DNA of 46,919 bases, taken from NCBI RefSeq assembly GCF_001578945.1, contig NZ_KQ969550.1, positions 527,952-574,870 of the forward strand. Direction: 5' to 3'. The notes below the pieces were generated by a model, which was not told where the DNA came from, did not search any database, and worked only from the letters and a program-made list of their open reading frames with translations. Positions within the stretch are counted from its first letter, which is position 1. Each line of letters begins with the position of its first letter. Source of the DNA: Streptococcus oralis. GTDB taxonomy: Bacteria > Bacillota > Bacilli > Lactobacillales > Streptococcaceae. Positions 27,300-35,383 of this stretch are shown here, one piece after another. Both the position numbers and the translations under genes were made by a program.

Positions 27300-28052
27300 T
27301 CACTTTTTAGATTTTTTCTCCAGAATGTCTTTTAGTTTACGAACTTTCAAGCGAGTAATCGGACAACGATGATCTTCATAAAAGACAACTTCTAAATTTT
27401 TACGATCAATTTCTCTCACATTTCCAATATTGATTAGGAAAGATTTATGAGGAGAATAAAATCGCTGGGTATGTTTGTCCTTTTCTTGAATATCTGTCAT
27501 TGTTCCATAGAACTCTTTGGCAAAATTCTTACCAATAATCCGCAGTTTATGAGAAACACCTGTTGTTTCGATATACAAAATATCATGGTAAGGGATTTTC
27601 AAATCATTTCCCTTATAGTTGTAATCAAAATAGTCTACAACATCTTCATTTTCAAGCAGCATGCTTTTAGTGTAGAAGATACTCTGCTCGATACGTTTTT
27701 TGAACAATTCATCATTGATGTCTTTATCAACAAAATCTAGGGCTGATACCTGGTACTTATAAGTTAAGGTAGCAAATTCAGATCGACTAGTAATAAAAAC
27801 AATAATTGCATAAGGATTATGATGGCGAATAAACTGAGCCACTTCAAAACCTTTTTTCTCAATTCCATGAATATCGATATCTAGAAAATAAAGTTGATTT
27901 ACTTCATCATTTTCAATATATTCCTTAAACTCACGGACTTTCCCTGTTGTCTTATATGAAATAGGAATATTTGATTCCTCCGAGATTTCATTCAATATTC
28001 TCTCTAGTCTCACTTGATGTTCAATAACATCTTCTAAAATTAATACTTTCAT
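27300..28052 (-). CDS. comE: ComE, competence response regulator
   Basis: Response regulator that, once phosphorylated by ComD, activates comCDE, comX and other early competence genes. The 250-residue protein has a receiver domain (1-130) with the acidic pocket at Glu7-Asp8 and the phospho-acceptor Asp58 (LYFLDID), the conserved Ser/Thr in VFITSRS and Lys in DFVDKDI. A LytTR DNA-binding domain follows (about 145-245) with FYSPHKSFLINI and REIDRKNLEVVF. Its start overlaps the comD stop by 4 nt. It binds the 9-12-9 direct repeat present upstream of comC. Confidence 0.97.
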   Translation of the reverse strand: MKVLILEDVIEHQVRLERILNEISEESNIPISYKTTGKVREFKEYIENDEVNQLYFLDIDIHGIEKKGFEVAQFIRHHNPYAIIVFITSRSEFATLTYKYQVSALDFVDKDINDELFKKRIEQSIFYTKSMLLENEDVVDYFDYNYKGNDLKIPYHDILYIETTGVSHKLRIIGKNFAKEFYGTMTDIQEKDKHTQRFYSPHKSFLINIGNVREIDRKNLEVVFYEDHRCPITRLKVRKLKDILEKKSKK

Positions 28053-29368
28053 TCGAATTCCCTCTTAAATCTAATAATTTGTCTAAATGTGCTGTCTTCC
28101 ATCTCAGTTTCCAAAATGATGTTTTCGTATTTATCTAAAATTTCCTTAACATTATTAAGTCCTAAACCTCTATTTCTCCCCTTCGTAGAAAAGCCTAATT
28201 CAAACAAGTCCTCTGAAGGCGTTATAGTAATTTTACATGAATTCTGGATGACTATAACTGTTTCAAAATCCATTTTAATAACTGCAACTTCCATTTGTTT
28301 CAAGTAACTATCCGCAGCACCTTCAACAGCATTGTTCAACAAAACACTCATGATACGAACAAGGTCAAGTAAATCAATTGACAATCTAATAATGACATCC
28401 TTTACTTCCAATGTAAACTCTACATCATTATTTCGTGCATATACAATCGATTGAGCAATTAAACTTCGTAAAGCCGAATCTTCTATGTTGTTTAAATCAA
28501 AGTAAGTATATTTGTCTGACCTCAATTTCTGATTTGCTTTTACTAAGACCTCGTTGTAAACCCTGTCAATTTCGTGTAAATCTCCGCTGTCAATCGCCAT
28601 TTGCATGCTGACAAGCATCCCTGCATAGTCATGACGAAAACCTCGAATTTCATTATACAACTCCACAATTTCATCAGTATAAGTCTGTAAATGTTTTTGT
28701 TCAAATTTCTTTTGTTTTAGAGCAATCTCTTTTTCAATTTGAACCTTATAAGAATTCATTGCAAAGAAGGTTAAAAGGAGCCCAACAAAAACTACGGATG
28801 ATAAAATACTTCCAAAACTATTTAAATGAGAAATAGTACTCACGATATCTGAAATAAAAGAGACGATATGCAGGAAGATAAATGCATATAGCACTTTTTT
28901 CAAAAAAGAATAGAGATATTCTTTGTCAAAATATTTAAGTTCTAGGTTGAAATAGGTAATAATTTTTTTAATTATAAAATAGGTTAATAACAAAACTACT
29001 AAAAAGAAAAGATCTTCATGTTGTAATGCTAATTGATCTCCTGTTATAGAGGATAAAGTTACCGATATGAATGTATGGGTAGTGTGATATAAAAGAGAAA
29101 TTAATAAACTAATAAAAATTCCTTTATACTTATCATATTTCTTTAATCCTCTTAAATAACCATATATCACTAAAGGAAATAAAAATTTCTCTCCCCCTAA
29201 TCCATGTAAAGATACAAAATAAAAGAAAAATTCAACTACTAACTGTAATATAAATAGCCAAATACTAAATACATATAATTCTTTTATAGTTGTTTTACAA
29301 ATCCATTCATAATTTCTGCTAAGAATAAAAAGACCTAGAATAACTATTGCCAATCCGAATAAATTCAT
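28049..29368 (-). CDS. comD: ComD, competence peptide receptor histidine kinase
   Basis: Membrane sensor kinase of the HPK10 class that binds the competence-stimulating peptide and phosphorylates ComE. The 439-residue protein has six or seven hydrophobic helices in the first 205 residues (peptide-recognition region), a coiled linker (about 208-240), the phospho-accepting His246 in RGFRHDYAGM, an N-box LLNNAVEG (343-350) and a G-box GRNRGLGL (397-404). AGGAAAT precedes the ATG, 22 nt after the comC stop. Its N-terminal sensor half should be matched to the CSP encoded upstream. Confidence 0.96.
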   Translation of the reverse strand: MNLFGLAIVILGLFILSRNYEWICKTTIKELYVFSIWLFILQLVVEFFFYFVSLHGLGGEKFLFPLVIYGYLRGLKKYDKYKGIFISLLISLLYHTTHTFISVTLSSITGDQLALQHEDLFFLVVLLLTYFIIKKIITYFNLELKYFDKEYLYSFLKKVLYAFIFLHIVSFISDIVSTISHLNSFGSILSSVVFVGLLLTFFAMNSYKVQIEKEIALKQKKFEQKHLQTYTDEIVELYNEIRGFRHDYAGMLVSMQMAIDSGDLHEIDRVYNEVLVKANQKLRSDKYTYFDLNNIEDSALRSLIAQSIVYARNNDVEFTLEVKDVIIRLSIDLLDLVRIMSVLLNNAVEGAADSYLKQMEVAVIKMDFETVIVIQNSCKITITPSEDLFELGFSTKGRNRGLGLNNVKEILDKYENIILETEMEDSTFRQIIRFKREFE

Positions 29369-29390
29369 TATTTCCTACCCTAATTTTTAA

Positions 29391-29516
29391 TTATTTTCTT
29401 TTTTGAAAAAGAAGACTACGTATTACGTCTGGAATTCTCCATTCCCCACCTCGGATTTCTTGCAATTCTGTTTCTGTTACCTCTTTGAACCGCTCCAATT
29501 TAACTGTCTTTTTCAT
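29391..29516 (-). CDS. comC: ComC, competence-stimulating peptide precursor
   Basis: 41-residue precursor of the pheromone that triggers natural transformation. A leader of 24 residues ends in the double-glycine motif (ELQEIRGG), which is cut and exported by ComAB. The predicted mature 17-mer is EWRIPDVIRSLLFQKRK: acidic first residue, Arg3, amphipathic centre and basic C terminus as in other mitis-group CSPs. It is unlike pneumococcal CSP-1 (EMRLSKFFRDFILQRKK) and CSP-2 (EMRISRIILDFLFLRKK). An AGGAG ribosome-binding site is 8-9 nt upstream. It is the first gene of comCDE, with ComE boxes and a -10 TATAAT upstream. Too short for standard ORF cut-offs; the frame was read by hand. Confidence 0.96.
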   Translation of the reverse strand: MKKTVKLERFKEVTETELQEIRGGEWRIPDVIRSLLFQKRK

Positions 29517-29540
29517 AATAAAATCTCCTGTAGTGTTTTT

Positions 29541-29562
29541 TATTGTAAGTTAGCTTACAATA
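29541..29562 (-). promoter_or_regulatory. Inverted repeat in the comC 5' untranslated region
   Basis: TATTGTAAG and CTTACAATA, perfect 9-bp arms around a 4-nt centre, placed between the -10 box and the comC ribosome-binding site. It could be an operator for a repressor or an mRNA hairpin that restrains basal comCDE expression. Confidence 0.6.
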
Positions 29563-29565
29563 ACT

Positions 29566-29571
29566 ATTATA
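29566..29571 (-). promoter_or_regulatory. -10 box of comCDE promoter
   Basis: Minus strand TATAAT, 31 bp downstream of the second ComE repeat. No consensus -35, as expected of an activator-dependent promoter. Confidence 0.8.
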
Positions 29572-29602
29572 CAAAATGAAAACTATTTGATAAATATTTC
29601 TT

Positions 29603-29632
29603 CTCAACTGTACTTTTTTGCACCTAAAACGC
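29603..29632 (-). promoter_or_regulatory. ComE-binding direct repeat upstream of comCDE
   Basis: Minus strand GCGTTTTAG (29624-29632), 12 bp, ACAGTTGAG (29603-29611): the 9-12-9 spacing of ComE boxes. The second repeat matches the consensus; the first is weaker. Confidence 0.88.
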
Positions 29633-29647
29633 ACTTTTTTAAGAAAA

Positions 29648-29669
29648 AAGCTGGGATTTATCCCAGCTT
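29648..29669 (-). terminator. Terminator after tRNA-Arg
   Basis: AAGCTGGGAT/ATCCCAGCTT 10-bp stem, loop of 2-4 nt, followed on the minus strand by TTTTCTTAAAAAA. It insulates the comC promoter from the upstream tRNA transcript. Confidence 0.85.
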
Positions 29670-29681
29670 CGCATCTAAAAT

Positions 29682-29755
29682 TGATCCCAGCAGGATTCGA
29701 ACCTGCGACCGTTCGCTTAGAAGGCGAATGCTCTATCCAGCTGAGCTATGAGACC
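29682..29755 (-). tRNA. tRNA-Arg (TCT)
   Basis: 74-nt cloverleaf on the minus strand: acceptor GGTCTCA/TGGGATC with wobble pairs, D arm AGCTCAGCTGG, anticodon stem TTCGC/GCGAA with loop CTTCTAA (anticodon TCT), and T arm GGTTCGAATCC. Confidence 0.97.
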
Positions 29756-29798
29756 TAACATGACCATTCTATCAAAAAACAAGAGCTAAGTCAATCTT

Positions 29799-30278
29799 CT
29801 ATTTGTGGTAAGGAGAACCCTGCTGAATTGTAAAAGCACGGTAAACTTGTTCAACTAAAACCAATCTCATTAACTGATGTGGCAATGTCAGACGCCCAAA
29901 ACTAACAGAAAGATTTGCTTGATGCTTCACAGCAGAAGCTAGTCCCAAACTTCCCCCAATAATAAATGTAAGGGTTGAATATCCTTTTATAGAAGCTTGT
30001 TCCAGCTGTTTACTGAATTCTTCTGAAGAGAGAATTTTTCCTTCAATTGCTAAAACAATAACAAAATCTCTTTCTCCAACTTTAGAAAGAATTCGTTTAC
30101 CTTCTATTTCTAATATTTTTTGATTTTCTGATTCACTTGCCTTATCTGGAGTTTTTTCATCAGCTAATTCAATAATTTCTACAGTAGCAAAACGAGAAAT
30201 TCGTTTGGTATATTCAGCAATGCCGTCTTTAAGATATTTTTCCTTCAGTTTTCCAACTGTTATAATTTTTATTTTCAT
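29799..30278 (-). CDS. rlmH: 23S rRNA (pseudouridine-1915-N3)-methyltransferase RlmH
   Basis: SPOUT-class SAM-dependent methyltransferase that modifies pseudouridine 1915 in helix 69 of 23S rRNA on assembled ribosomes. The 159-residue protein (usual length) has the knot-forming SAM-binding segments [10 protein letters not shown] (about 105-114) and the C-terminal [20 protein letters not shown] with the terminal GSPYHK needed for catalysis. It lies between tRNA-Arg and htrA, as in most streptococci. A TAGAAT box is 5 nt from the ATG with only a weak RBS. Confidence 0.97.
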   Translation of the reverse strand: MKIKIITVGKLKEKYLKDGIAEYTKRISRFATVEIIELADEKTPDKASESENQKILEIEGKRILSKVGERDFVIVLAIEGKILSSEEFSKQLEQASIKGYSTLTFIIGGSLGLASAVKHQANLSVSFGRLTLPHQLMRLVLVEQVYRAFTIQQGSPYHK

Positions 30279-30292
30279 TCTTCTATTCTAAC

Positions 30293-30377
30293 ATATCCAC
30301 ACTTCATTTCACACCTTATACACAAAAAAATAATTTAGAAAACAAGGAAATTCACAGAATAACGTAAGTTATCCACA
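30293..30377. other. DnaA-box cluster between rlmH and htrA
   Basis: One perfect DnaA box TTATCCACA (30369-30377) and two with a single mismatch (ATATCCACA 30293-30301, TTATACACA 30316-30324), all on the plus strand in the 183-bp intergenic region about 2.2 kb from the dnaA-upstream boxes. Confidence 0.65.
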
Positions 30378-30397
30378 ACTTGTGCAAAACTGTAATC

Positions 30398-30414
30398 TTT
30401 AAGCTTGAATTAAG
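30398..30414 (+). promoter_or_regulatory. CiaR box of htrA-parB
   Basis: TTTAAG-N5-ATTAAG is the direct repeat bound by the response regulator CiaR. htrA is a known strong CiaR target in pneumococcus. Confidence 0.88.
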
Positions 30415-30424
30415 TTAATAGATT

Positions 30425-30430
30425 TATAAT
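30425..30430 (+). promoter_or_regulatory. -10 box of htrA promoter
   Basis: TATAAT 10 bp downstream of the CiaR box, 32 bp before the htrA ATG. The CiaR repeats cover the -35 position, fitting activation. Confidence 0.78.
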
Positions 30431-30461
30431 TTAAGCAAACAAATAACAAACGGAGGCGTTT

Positions 30462-31652
30462 ATGAAACACTTACAACAATTTTACAAAAAAGGAGTTACA
30501 TTTCTTATCATTATTCTGATAGGATTTTTAAGTGGTGCCTTGGGAAGTTTTGTAACATTACAACTTTATCAAAAACAAGGGAATCAGGCTACAAATAACA
30601 CTACAAACACTGTTACTCAGACTTCCTACAAAAATGAAAATGCAACAACTCAGGCCGTTAATAAAGTGAAAGATGCCGTTGTGTCAATCATCACTTATTC
30701 TTCTAATAAACAAAGCAGTGTATTTGGATCTGAAGAGACGAATTCTGATGCTGATACTCAGCAAATTGCAAGTGAGGGATCCGGTGTTATCTATAAAAAG
30801 AACGAAAAGGATGCCTATCTTGTAACAAATACTCACGTTATTAATGGAGCTTCAAAAGTTGATATCCGTTTAGCAGATGGTACCAAAGTTTCTGGTGAAA
30901 TTGTCGGATCTGACACCTTCTCTGATATTGCTGTCGTAAAAATTTCTTCAGAAAAAGTCACAACTGTAGCAGATTTTGGAGATTCAAGCCAACTTAATGT
31001 TGGAGAAACAGCAATTGCTATCGGTAGCCCTCTAGGTTCAGAATATGCCAATACAGTTACACAAGGGATCATATCAAGTCTTAATCGAAATGTTTCTCTA
31101 AAATCTGAAGATGGGCAAGCAATTTCTACAAAAGCTATTCAGACAGATACTGCCATTAACCCTGGTAACTCTGGTGGTCCTCTTATCAATATCCAAGGAC
31201 AAGTCATTGGGATTACATCAAGTAAAATTGCAAGCAATGGTGGAACATCTGTAGAAGGTCTCGGTTTTGCAATTCCTTCAAACGATGTACAAAATATCAT
31301 TAAACAGCTTGAAAGTGATGGTAAAGTAACTCGTCCTGCTCTTGGAATTCAAATGATTAACCTATCTAATGTTGGGGCTAATGATCTTAGAAAACTCAAT
31401 ATTCCGAGTGGCCTTACTTCTGGTGTGGTTGTTCGATCTGTTCAAAGCAATATGCCAGCAAATGGACATCTTGAGAAATACGATGTCATTACAAAAGTTG
31501 ATGACAAAGAAATTGCTTCATCAACAGACTTACAACAAGCTCTCTACAATCATGCTATCGGGGACACTATAAAAATAACTTACTACCGTAATGGTAAAGA
31601 AGAAACGACCTCTATTAAGCTTGATAAGAGCTCTGGTGATTTAGAGTCTTAA
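30462..31652 (+). CDS. htrA: HtrA (DegP-like) serine protease
   Basis: Membrane-anchored surface quality-control protease, which in pneumococcus also degrades competence peptide and so restrains competence. The 396-residue protein has an N-terminal signal anchor (about 11-34), a Thr/Asn-rich linker, a trypsin-like domain with catalytic His125 (TNTHV), Asp155 (FSDIAVV) and Ser237 (GNSGGPL), and one PDZ domain (about 290-385). GGAGG lies 6 nt before ATG. It is the first gene of htrA-parB under CiaR control and sits 0.9 kb from comC, the gene for its substrate. Confidence 0.97.
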   Translation: MKHLQQFYKKGVTFLIIILIGFLSGALGSFVTLQLYQKQGNQATNNTTNTVTQTSYKNENATTQAVNKVKDAVVSIITYSSNKQSSVFGSEETNSDADTQQIASEGSGVIYKKNEKDAYLVTNTHVINGASKVDIRLADGTKVSGEIVGSDTFSDIAVVKISSEKVTTVADFGDSSQLNVGETAIAIGSPLGSEYANTVTQGIISSLNRNVSLKSEDGQAISTKAIQTDTAINPGNSGGPLINIQGQVIGITSSKIASNGGTSVEGLGFAIPSNDVQNIIKQLESDGKVTRPALGIQMINLSNVGANDLRKLNIPSGLTSGVVVRSVQSNMPANGHLEKYDVITKVDDKEIASSTDLQQALYNHAIGDTIKITYYRNGKEETTSIKLDKSSGDLES

Positions 31653-31662
31653 TTGACATCAG

Positions 31663-31680
31663 TGTAAAGAGAACTTTACA
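31663..31680. other. Palindrome between htrA and parB
   Basis: TGTAAAG-AGAA-CTTTACA, perfect 7-bp arms, 10 nt after the htrA stop. It lacks a T-run, so it is probably not a terminator. It could be an operator or an mRNA-stability hairpin. Confidence 0.5.
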
Positions 31681-31709
31681 GAAAGTAAAATATATGTTAG
31701 TGTAGAATC

Positions 31710-32468
31710 ATGGAAAAATTTGAAATGATTTCTATCTCAGAAATACAAAAAAATCCCTATCAACCTCGAAAAGAATTTGATGCAGATAAACTAAGGGAAT
31801 TGGCCCAATCAATCAAAGAAAATGGGCTTATCCAACCCATCATTGTTCGTCAATCTCCTATAATTGGTTATGAAATCCTTGCAGGGGAAAGACGATATCG
31901 GGCTTCTCTCTTGGCTGGTCTCACTTCTATTCCAGCCGTTGTGAAACACCTCTCAGATCAGGAAATGATGATCCAGTCAATCATTGAGAATTTGCAAAGA
32001 GAAAATTTGAATCCAGTTGAGGAAGCACGTGCCTATGAATCTTTAGTAGAGAAAGGATTTACTCACACTGAGATAGCTGAAAAAATGGGAAAATCTCGAC
32101 CTTATATCACTAATTTTATTCGTTTGCTTTCCTTACCAGGATATATCTTAGCTGAAGTAGAAAATGGAAAAATTTCTCAAGCTCATGCACGTTCACTAGT
32201 TGGTTTGGATAAAGATCAGCAAGAATATTTCTTTCAACTGATTAAAAGTGAAGATATTTCTGTTAGAAAATTAGAAGCACTTCTTACAGAAAAAAAACAA
32301 AAGAAGCGAAAAAAAAGCGATTCTTTCATCAAAACTGAGGAAGATAAATTAAAAAAACAACTTGGGTTGAATGTAGAAATTAAACTTTCTAAAAAAGATA
32401 CTGGAAAGGTTATCATCTCTTTTTCAAATCAAGAAGAATACAACAGAATTATCAACAGCCTGAAATAA
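31710..32468 (+). CDS. parB: ParB/Spo0J chromosome-partitioning protein
   Basis: CTP-dependent DNA clamp that loads at parS sites and recruits SMC to segregate the origin region. The 252-residue protein has the N-terminal ParB/Srx CTP-binding domain (ISEIQKNPYQPRK, then LAGERRYRAS, the GERRxRA box) and a central helix-turn-helix (HTEIAEKMGKSRPYITNFIRLL, about 112-133). A basic linker and a C-terminal dimerisation domain follow. No parA (soj) gene is adjacent, as known for streptococci. Candidate parS sites are at 10905, 22101 and 44047. Confidence 0.96.
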   Translation: MEKFEMISISEIQKNPYQPRKEFDADKLRELAQSIKENGLIQPIIVRQSPIIGYEILAGERRYRASLLAGLTSIPAVVKHLSDQEMMIQSIIENLQRENLNPVEEARAYESLVEKGFTHTEIAEKMGKSRPYITNFIRLLSLPGYILAEVENGKISQAHARSLVGLDKDQQEYFFQLIKSEDISVRKLEALLTEKKQKKRKKSDSFIKTEEDKLKKQLGLNVEIKLSKKDTGKVIISFSNQEEYNRIINSLK

Positions 32469-32485
32469 GGCTGTTCTTTTATTTT
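32454..32485 (+). terminator. Terminator of htrA-parB
   Basis: AACAGCCT/AGGCTGTT 8-bp stem with a 6-nt loop, followed by CTTTTATTTT. The hairpin overlaps the parB stop codon and shields the origin region from read-through. Confidence 0.8.
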
Positions 32486-32690
32486 CTCAACTCACAAATT
32501 TATCCACTAATTTTTCTAGCAAAAAGCCAAATAATTCAAAGAAAGTCCTTACTTATCCCCAGCCTGTGGATAAAAAATGTAAACATTGTGGATTCTTTCC
32601 CACAGATTGTGGAAAAATGTTAGCATCTATGATAAAATAAATCTAACAGTAAAACTTTCAACATCAAATATAGTAAAGGGGGGATAATCA
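32486..32690. other. oriC: oriC region upstream of dnaA (DnaA-box cluster)
   Basis: About 205 bp with five DnaA-box-like sequences: TTATCCACT (32500-32508), TTATCCCCA (32553-32561), a perfect box on the minus strand (TGTGGATAA, 32565-32573), TGTGGATTC (32587-32595) and TGTGGAAAA (32608-32616). The latter two also overlap the probable dnaA promoter, so DnaA could autoregulate. A -10-like GATAAAAT follows at 32631-32638. Together with the boxes downstream of dnaA this marks the bacterial replication origin. Confidence 0.9.
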
Positions 32691-34052
32691 GTGAAAGAAA
32701 AACAATTTTGGAATCAAATCTTGGAATTAGCTCAAGAAAGATTGACACGTTCTATGTACGATTTCTATGCCACACCTGCTGAACTCATAAAAGTAGAGGG
32801 AAATATAGCTACTATCTTTTTACCTAGGCCTGAAATGGAAATGGTTTGGAAAAAACAGCTCAAGGATATCATTGTGGCTGCTGGTTTTGAAATTTATGAT
32901 ACTGAAATAAAAACTCAATTTGTTCTAACAAAGCCTGAGGAAAAATCTTCAACCTACGTAATAGATTCTGAAAATGGCAATCATTATGTTGCTTCACAAG
33001 CTAATTCTGCTATTCCATATTCTGAAACAGGATTGAAGGAAAAATATACCTTTGATAACTTTATTCAAGGTGATGGGAATGTTTGGGCAGTGTCCGCTGC
33101 TCTAGCTGTATCAGAAGATTTAGCTCTGACCTACAATCCTCTTTTTATCTATGGAGGACCTGGTCTTGGAAAGACTCACTTGCTCAATGCGATTGGAAAT
33201 GAGATTCTGAAAAATATTCCTGATGCGCGTGTTAAATACATTCCTGCTGAAAGTTTTATCAATGACTTTCTTGAGCATCTGAGGCTTGGAGAAATGGAAA
33301 AATTTAAAAAAACTTACCGTAGCCTTGATCTCTTACTGATTGATGATATCCAATCTCTCAGCGGTAAAAAAGTTGCAACTCAAGAAGAATTTTTCAATAC
33401 TTTCAACGCTCTTCATAGCAATCAAAAACAAATCGTTCTGACTAGTGACCGAAGTCCTAAACATTTAGAAGGCCTTGAGGAAAGGCTTGTCACGCGCTTT
33501 AGCTGGGGCTTAACTCAAAATATCACACCACCTGACTTTGAAACACGTATTGCCATTCTTCAGAGTAAAACGGAACATTTGGACTATAATTTTCAAAGCG
33601 ATACACTAGAATACCTAGCAGGTCAATTTGATTCAAATGTTCGAGAACTTGAAGGAGCAATCAACGATATCACTTTAATTGCCAGAGTAAAGAAGATTAA
33701 AGACATCACTATTGATATTGCTGCTGAAGCTATCAGAGCTCGCAAACAAGATGTTAGCCAACTGCTAGTCATTCCAATTGACAAAATCCAAACTGAAGTA
33801 GGTAATTTTTATGGAGTGAGTGTCAAAGAAATGAAGGGGACGAGACGAGTTCAAAATATCGTTTTAGCGCGTCAAGTGGCCATGTATCTGGCTAGAGAAC
33901 TGACAGATAATAGTCTTCCAAAAATCGGAAAAGAATTCGGAGGAAAGGATCACACCACCGTTATTCATGCCCATGCTAAAATTAAATCCTTGATTGACGA
34001 AGACGATAATTTACGCTTAGAAATCGAAGCAATCAAAAAGAAAATTAAATAG
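32691..34052 (+). CDS. dnaA: Chromosomal replication initiator DnaA
   Basis: AAA+ ATPase that binds DnaA boxes and melts oriC. The 453-residue protein has domain I (1-80) for helicase contacts and a short linker. Domain III carries Walker A GPGLGKT (156-162), Walker [10 protein letters not shown] and the arginine-finger region. Domain IV has the DnaA signature [12 protein letters not shown] (about 419-430). The start is GTG, with a strong AAAGGGGGG ribosome-binding site 6-8 nt upstream and no better ATG. Flanked on both sides by DnaA boxes. Confidence 0.98.
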   Translation: MKEKQFWNQILELAQERLTRSMYDFYATPAELIKVEGNIATIFLPRPEMEMVWKKQLKDIIVAAGFEIYDTEIKTQFVLTKPEEKSSTYVIDSENGNHYVASQANSAIPYSETGLKEKYTFDNFIQGDGNVWAVSAALAVSEDLALTYNPLFIYGGPGLGKTHLLNAIGNEILKNIPDARVKYIPAESFINDFLEHLRLGEMEKFKKTYRSLDLLLIDDIQSLSGKKVATQEEFFNTFNALHSNQKQIVLTSDRSPKHLEGLEERLVTRFSWGLTQNITPPDFETRIAILQSKTEHLDYNFQSDTLEYLAGQFDSNVRELEGAINDITLIARVKKIKDITIDIAAEAIRARKQDVSQLLVIPIDKIQTEVGNFYGVSVKEMKGTRRVQNIVLARQVAMYLARELTDNSLPKIGKEFGGKDHTTVIHAHAKIKSLIDEDDNLRLEIEAIKKKIK

Positions 34053-34210
34053 TTTGTGGATAACTTTTCCTTTTCTATCTTTTTTATCCACATTTTTTAA
34101 ACAAACTTAAAAGCCTGAAATTACTAAATAGAAATCAGTTTTCCACAGAATTCACACACTCTATTATTTCTATTATCCTTCTAATACTAAAAATAAATAA
34201 AGGAGAATCC
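34053..34210. other. oriC region downstream of dnaA (DnaA boxes)
   Basis: The dnaA-dnaN gap holds perfect DnaA boxes in opposite orientations, TGTGGATAA (34055-34063) and TTATCCACA (34084-34092), plus TTTTCCACA (34139-34147), in very A+T-rich DNA. The dnaN promoter must lie here or in dnaA, but I see no convincing -35/-10 pair. Confidence 0.85.
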
Positions 34211-35347
34211 ATGATTCATTTTTCAATCAATAAAAATTTGTTTCTACAAGCCTTAAATACCACAAAACGAGCAATTAGTTCAAAAAATGCTATTCCTATC
34301 TTATCAACTATCAAAATTGATGTTACCAATGAAGGAATTACTTTAATTGGATCAAATGGTCAAATTTCTATTGAAAATTTCATTTCTCAAAAGAATGAAG
34401 ATGCTGGTCTTTTGATTACTTCTTTAGGTTCGATTCTTCTAGAAGCTTCTTTCTTTATCAATGTTGTATCTAGTCTTCCAGATGTAACGCTTGATTTTAA
34501 AGAGATTGAACAAAAACAAATTGTCTTAACAAGTGGCAAATCAGAAATTACCCTAAAAGGAAAAGATAGCGAACAATATCCTCGTATTCAAGAAATTTCA
34601 GCAAGCACACCTTTGGTTCTTGAAACAAAACTGCTCAAGAAAATTATCAATGAAACAGCTTTTGCTGCAAGTACGCAAGAAAGTCGTCCAATTTTGACGG
34701 GTGTTCACTTCGTATTGAGCCAACACAAAGAACTAAAAACAGTTGCGACAGACTCTCATCGTCTTAGCCAGAAAAAATTGACTCTTGAAAAAAATGGCGA
34801 TGATTTCGATGTGGTGGTTCCTAGTCGTTCTCTACGCGAATTTTCAGCTGTTTTTACAGATGATATCGAAACAGTGGAGGTTTTCTTCGCAAATAATCAA
34901 ATCCTCTTTAGAAGTGAAAATATTAGCTTCTACACCCGTCTACTAGAAGGAAACTATCCTGATACAGATCGTTTGATTCCAACAGACTTTAACACTACAA
35001 TTACTTTTGATGTGGTAAACTTACGCCAGTCAATGGAGCGTGCTCGTCTCTTATCAAGTGCGACTCAAAATGGTACTGTGAAGCTTGAAATTAAGGGCGG
35101 AGTTGTTAGTGCCCATGTTCACTCTCCAGAAGTTGGTAAAGTAAACGAAGAAATCGATACTGAGCAGGTGACTGGAGACGATTTGACTATTAGTTTCAAC
35201 CCAACTTACTTGATTGATTCCCTCAAGGCTTTAAATAGCGAAAAGGTGACTATTAGCTTTATCTCAGCTGTTCGTCCATTTACTCTTGTGCCAGCAGATA
35301 CTGACGAGGACTTCATGCAGCTTATCACACCAGTTCGTACAAATTAA
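34211..35347 (+). CDS. dnaN: DNA polymerase III beta sliding clamp
   Basis: Ring-shaped processivity clamp of the replicative polymerase. The 378-residue protein (usual length) comprises three tandem clamp domains, recognisable by the N-terminal MIHFSINKNLFLQALNTTKRAI, the central PILTGVHF...TDSHRLS segment (about 160-185) and the C-terminal PVRTN end. AGGAG lies 7 nt before ATG. It is separated from dnaA by 158 bp carrying DnaA boxes and ends in a hairpin terminator. Confidence 0.97.
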   Translation: MIHFSINKNLFLQALNTTKRAISSKNAIPILSTIKIDVTNEGITLIGSNGQISIENFISQKNEDAGLLITSLGSILLEASFFINVVSSLPDVTLDFKEIEQKQIVLTSGKSEITLKGKDSEQYPRIQEISASTPLVLETKLLKKIINETAFAASTQESRPILTGVHFVLSQHKELKTVATDSHRLSQKKLTLEKNGDDFDVVVPSRSLREFSAVFTDDIETVEVFFANNQILFRSENISFYTRLLEGNYPDTDRLIPTDFNTTITFDVVNLRQSMERARLLSSATQNGTVKLEIKGGVVSAHVHSPEVGKVNEEIDTEQVTGDDLTISFNPTYLIDSLKALNSEKVTISFISAVRPFTLVPADTDEDFMQLITPVRTN

Positions 35348-35350
35348 GTG

Positions 35351-35379
35351 AAAGAGGTTGAGCCTAGCTCGCCTCTTTT
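35351..35379 (+). terminator. Terminator of dnaN
   Basis: AAAGAGG-GAGC/GCTC-CCTCTTT stem (small internal mismatch), ending in TTTTATG, right after the dnaN stop. Confidence 0.78.
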
Positions 35380-35383
35380 ATGA

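Noticed and set aside
32639-32690. A specific -35/-10 assignment for dnaA
   Set aside because: Several overlapping candidates (TATGAT, GATAAA, TAAAAT near 32628-32638) have poor spacing to TTGTGG at 32607; none is decisive.
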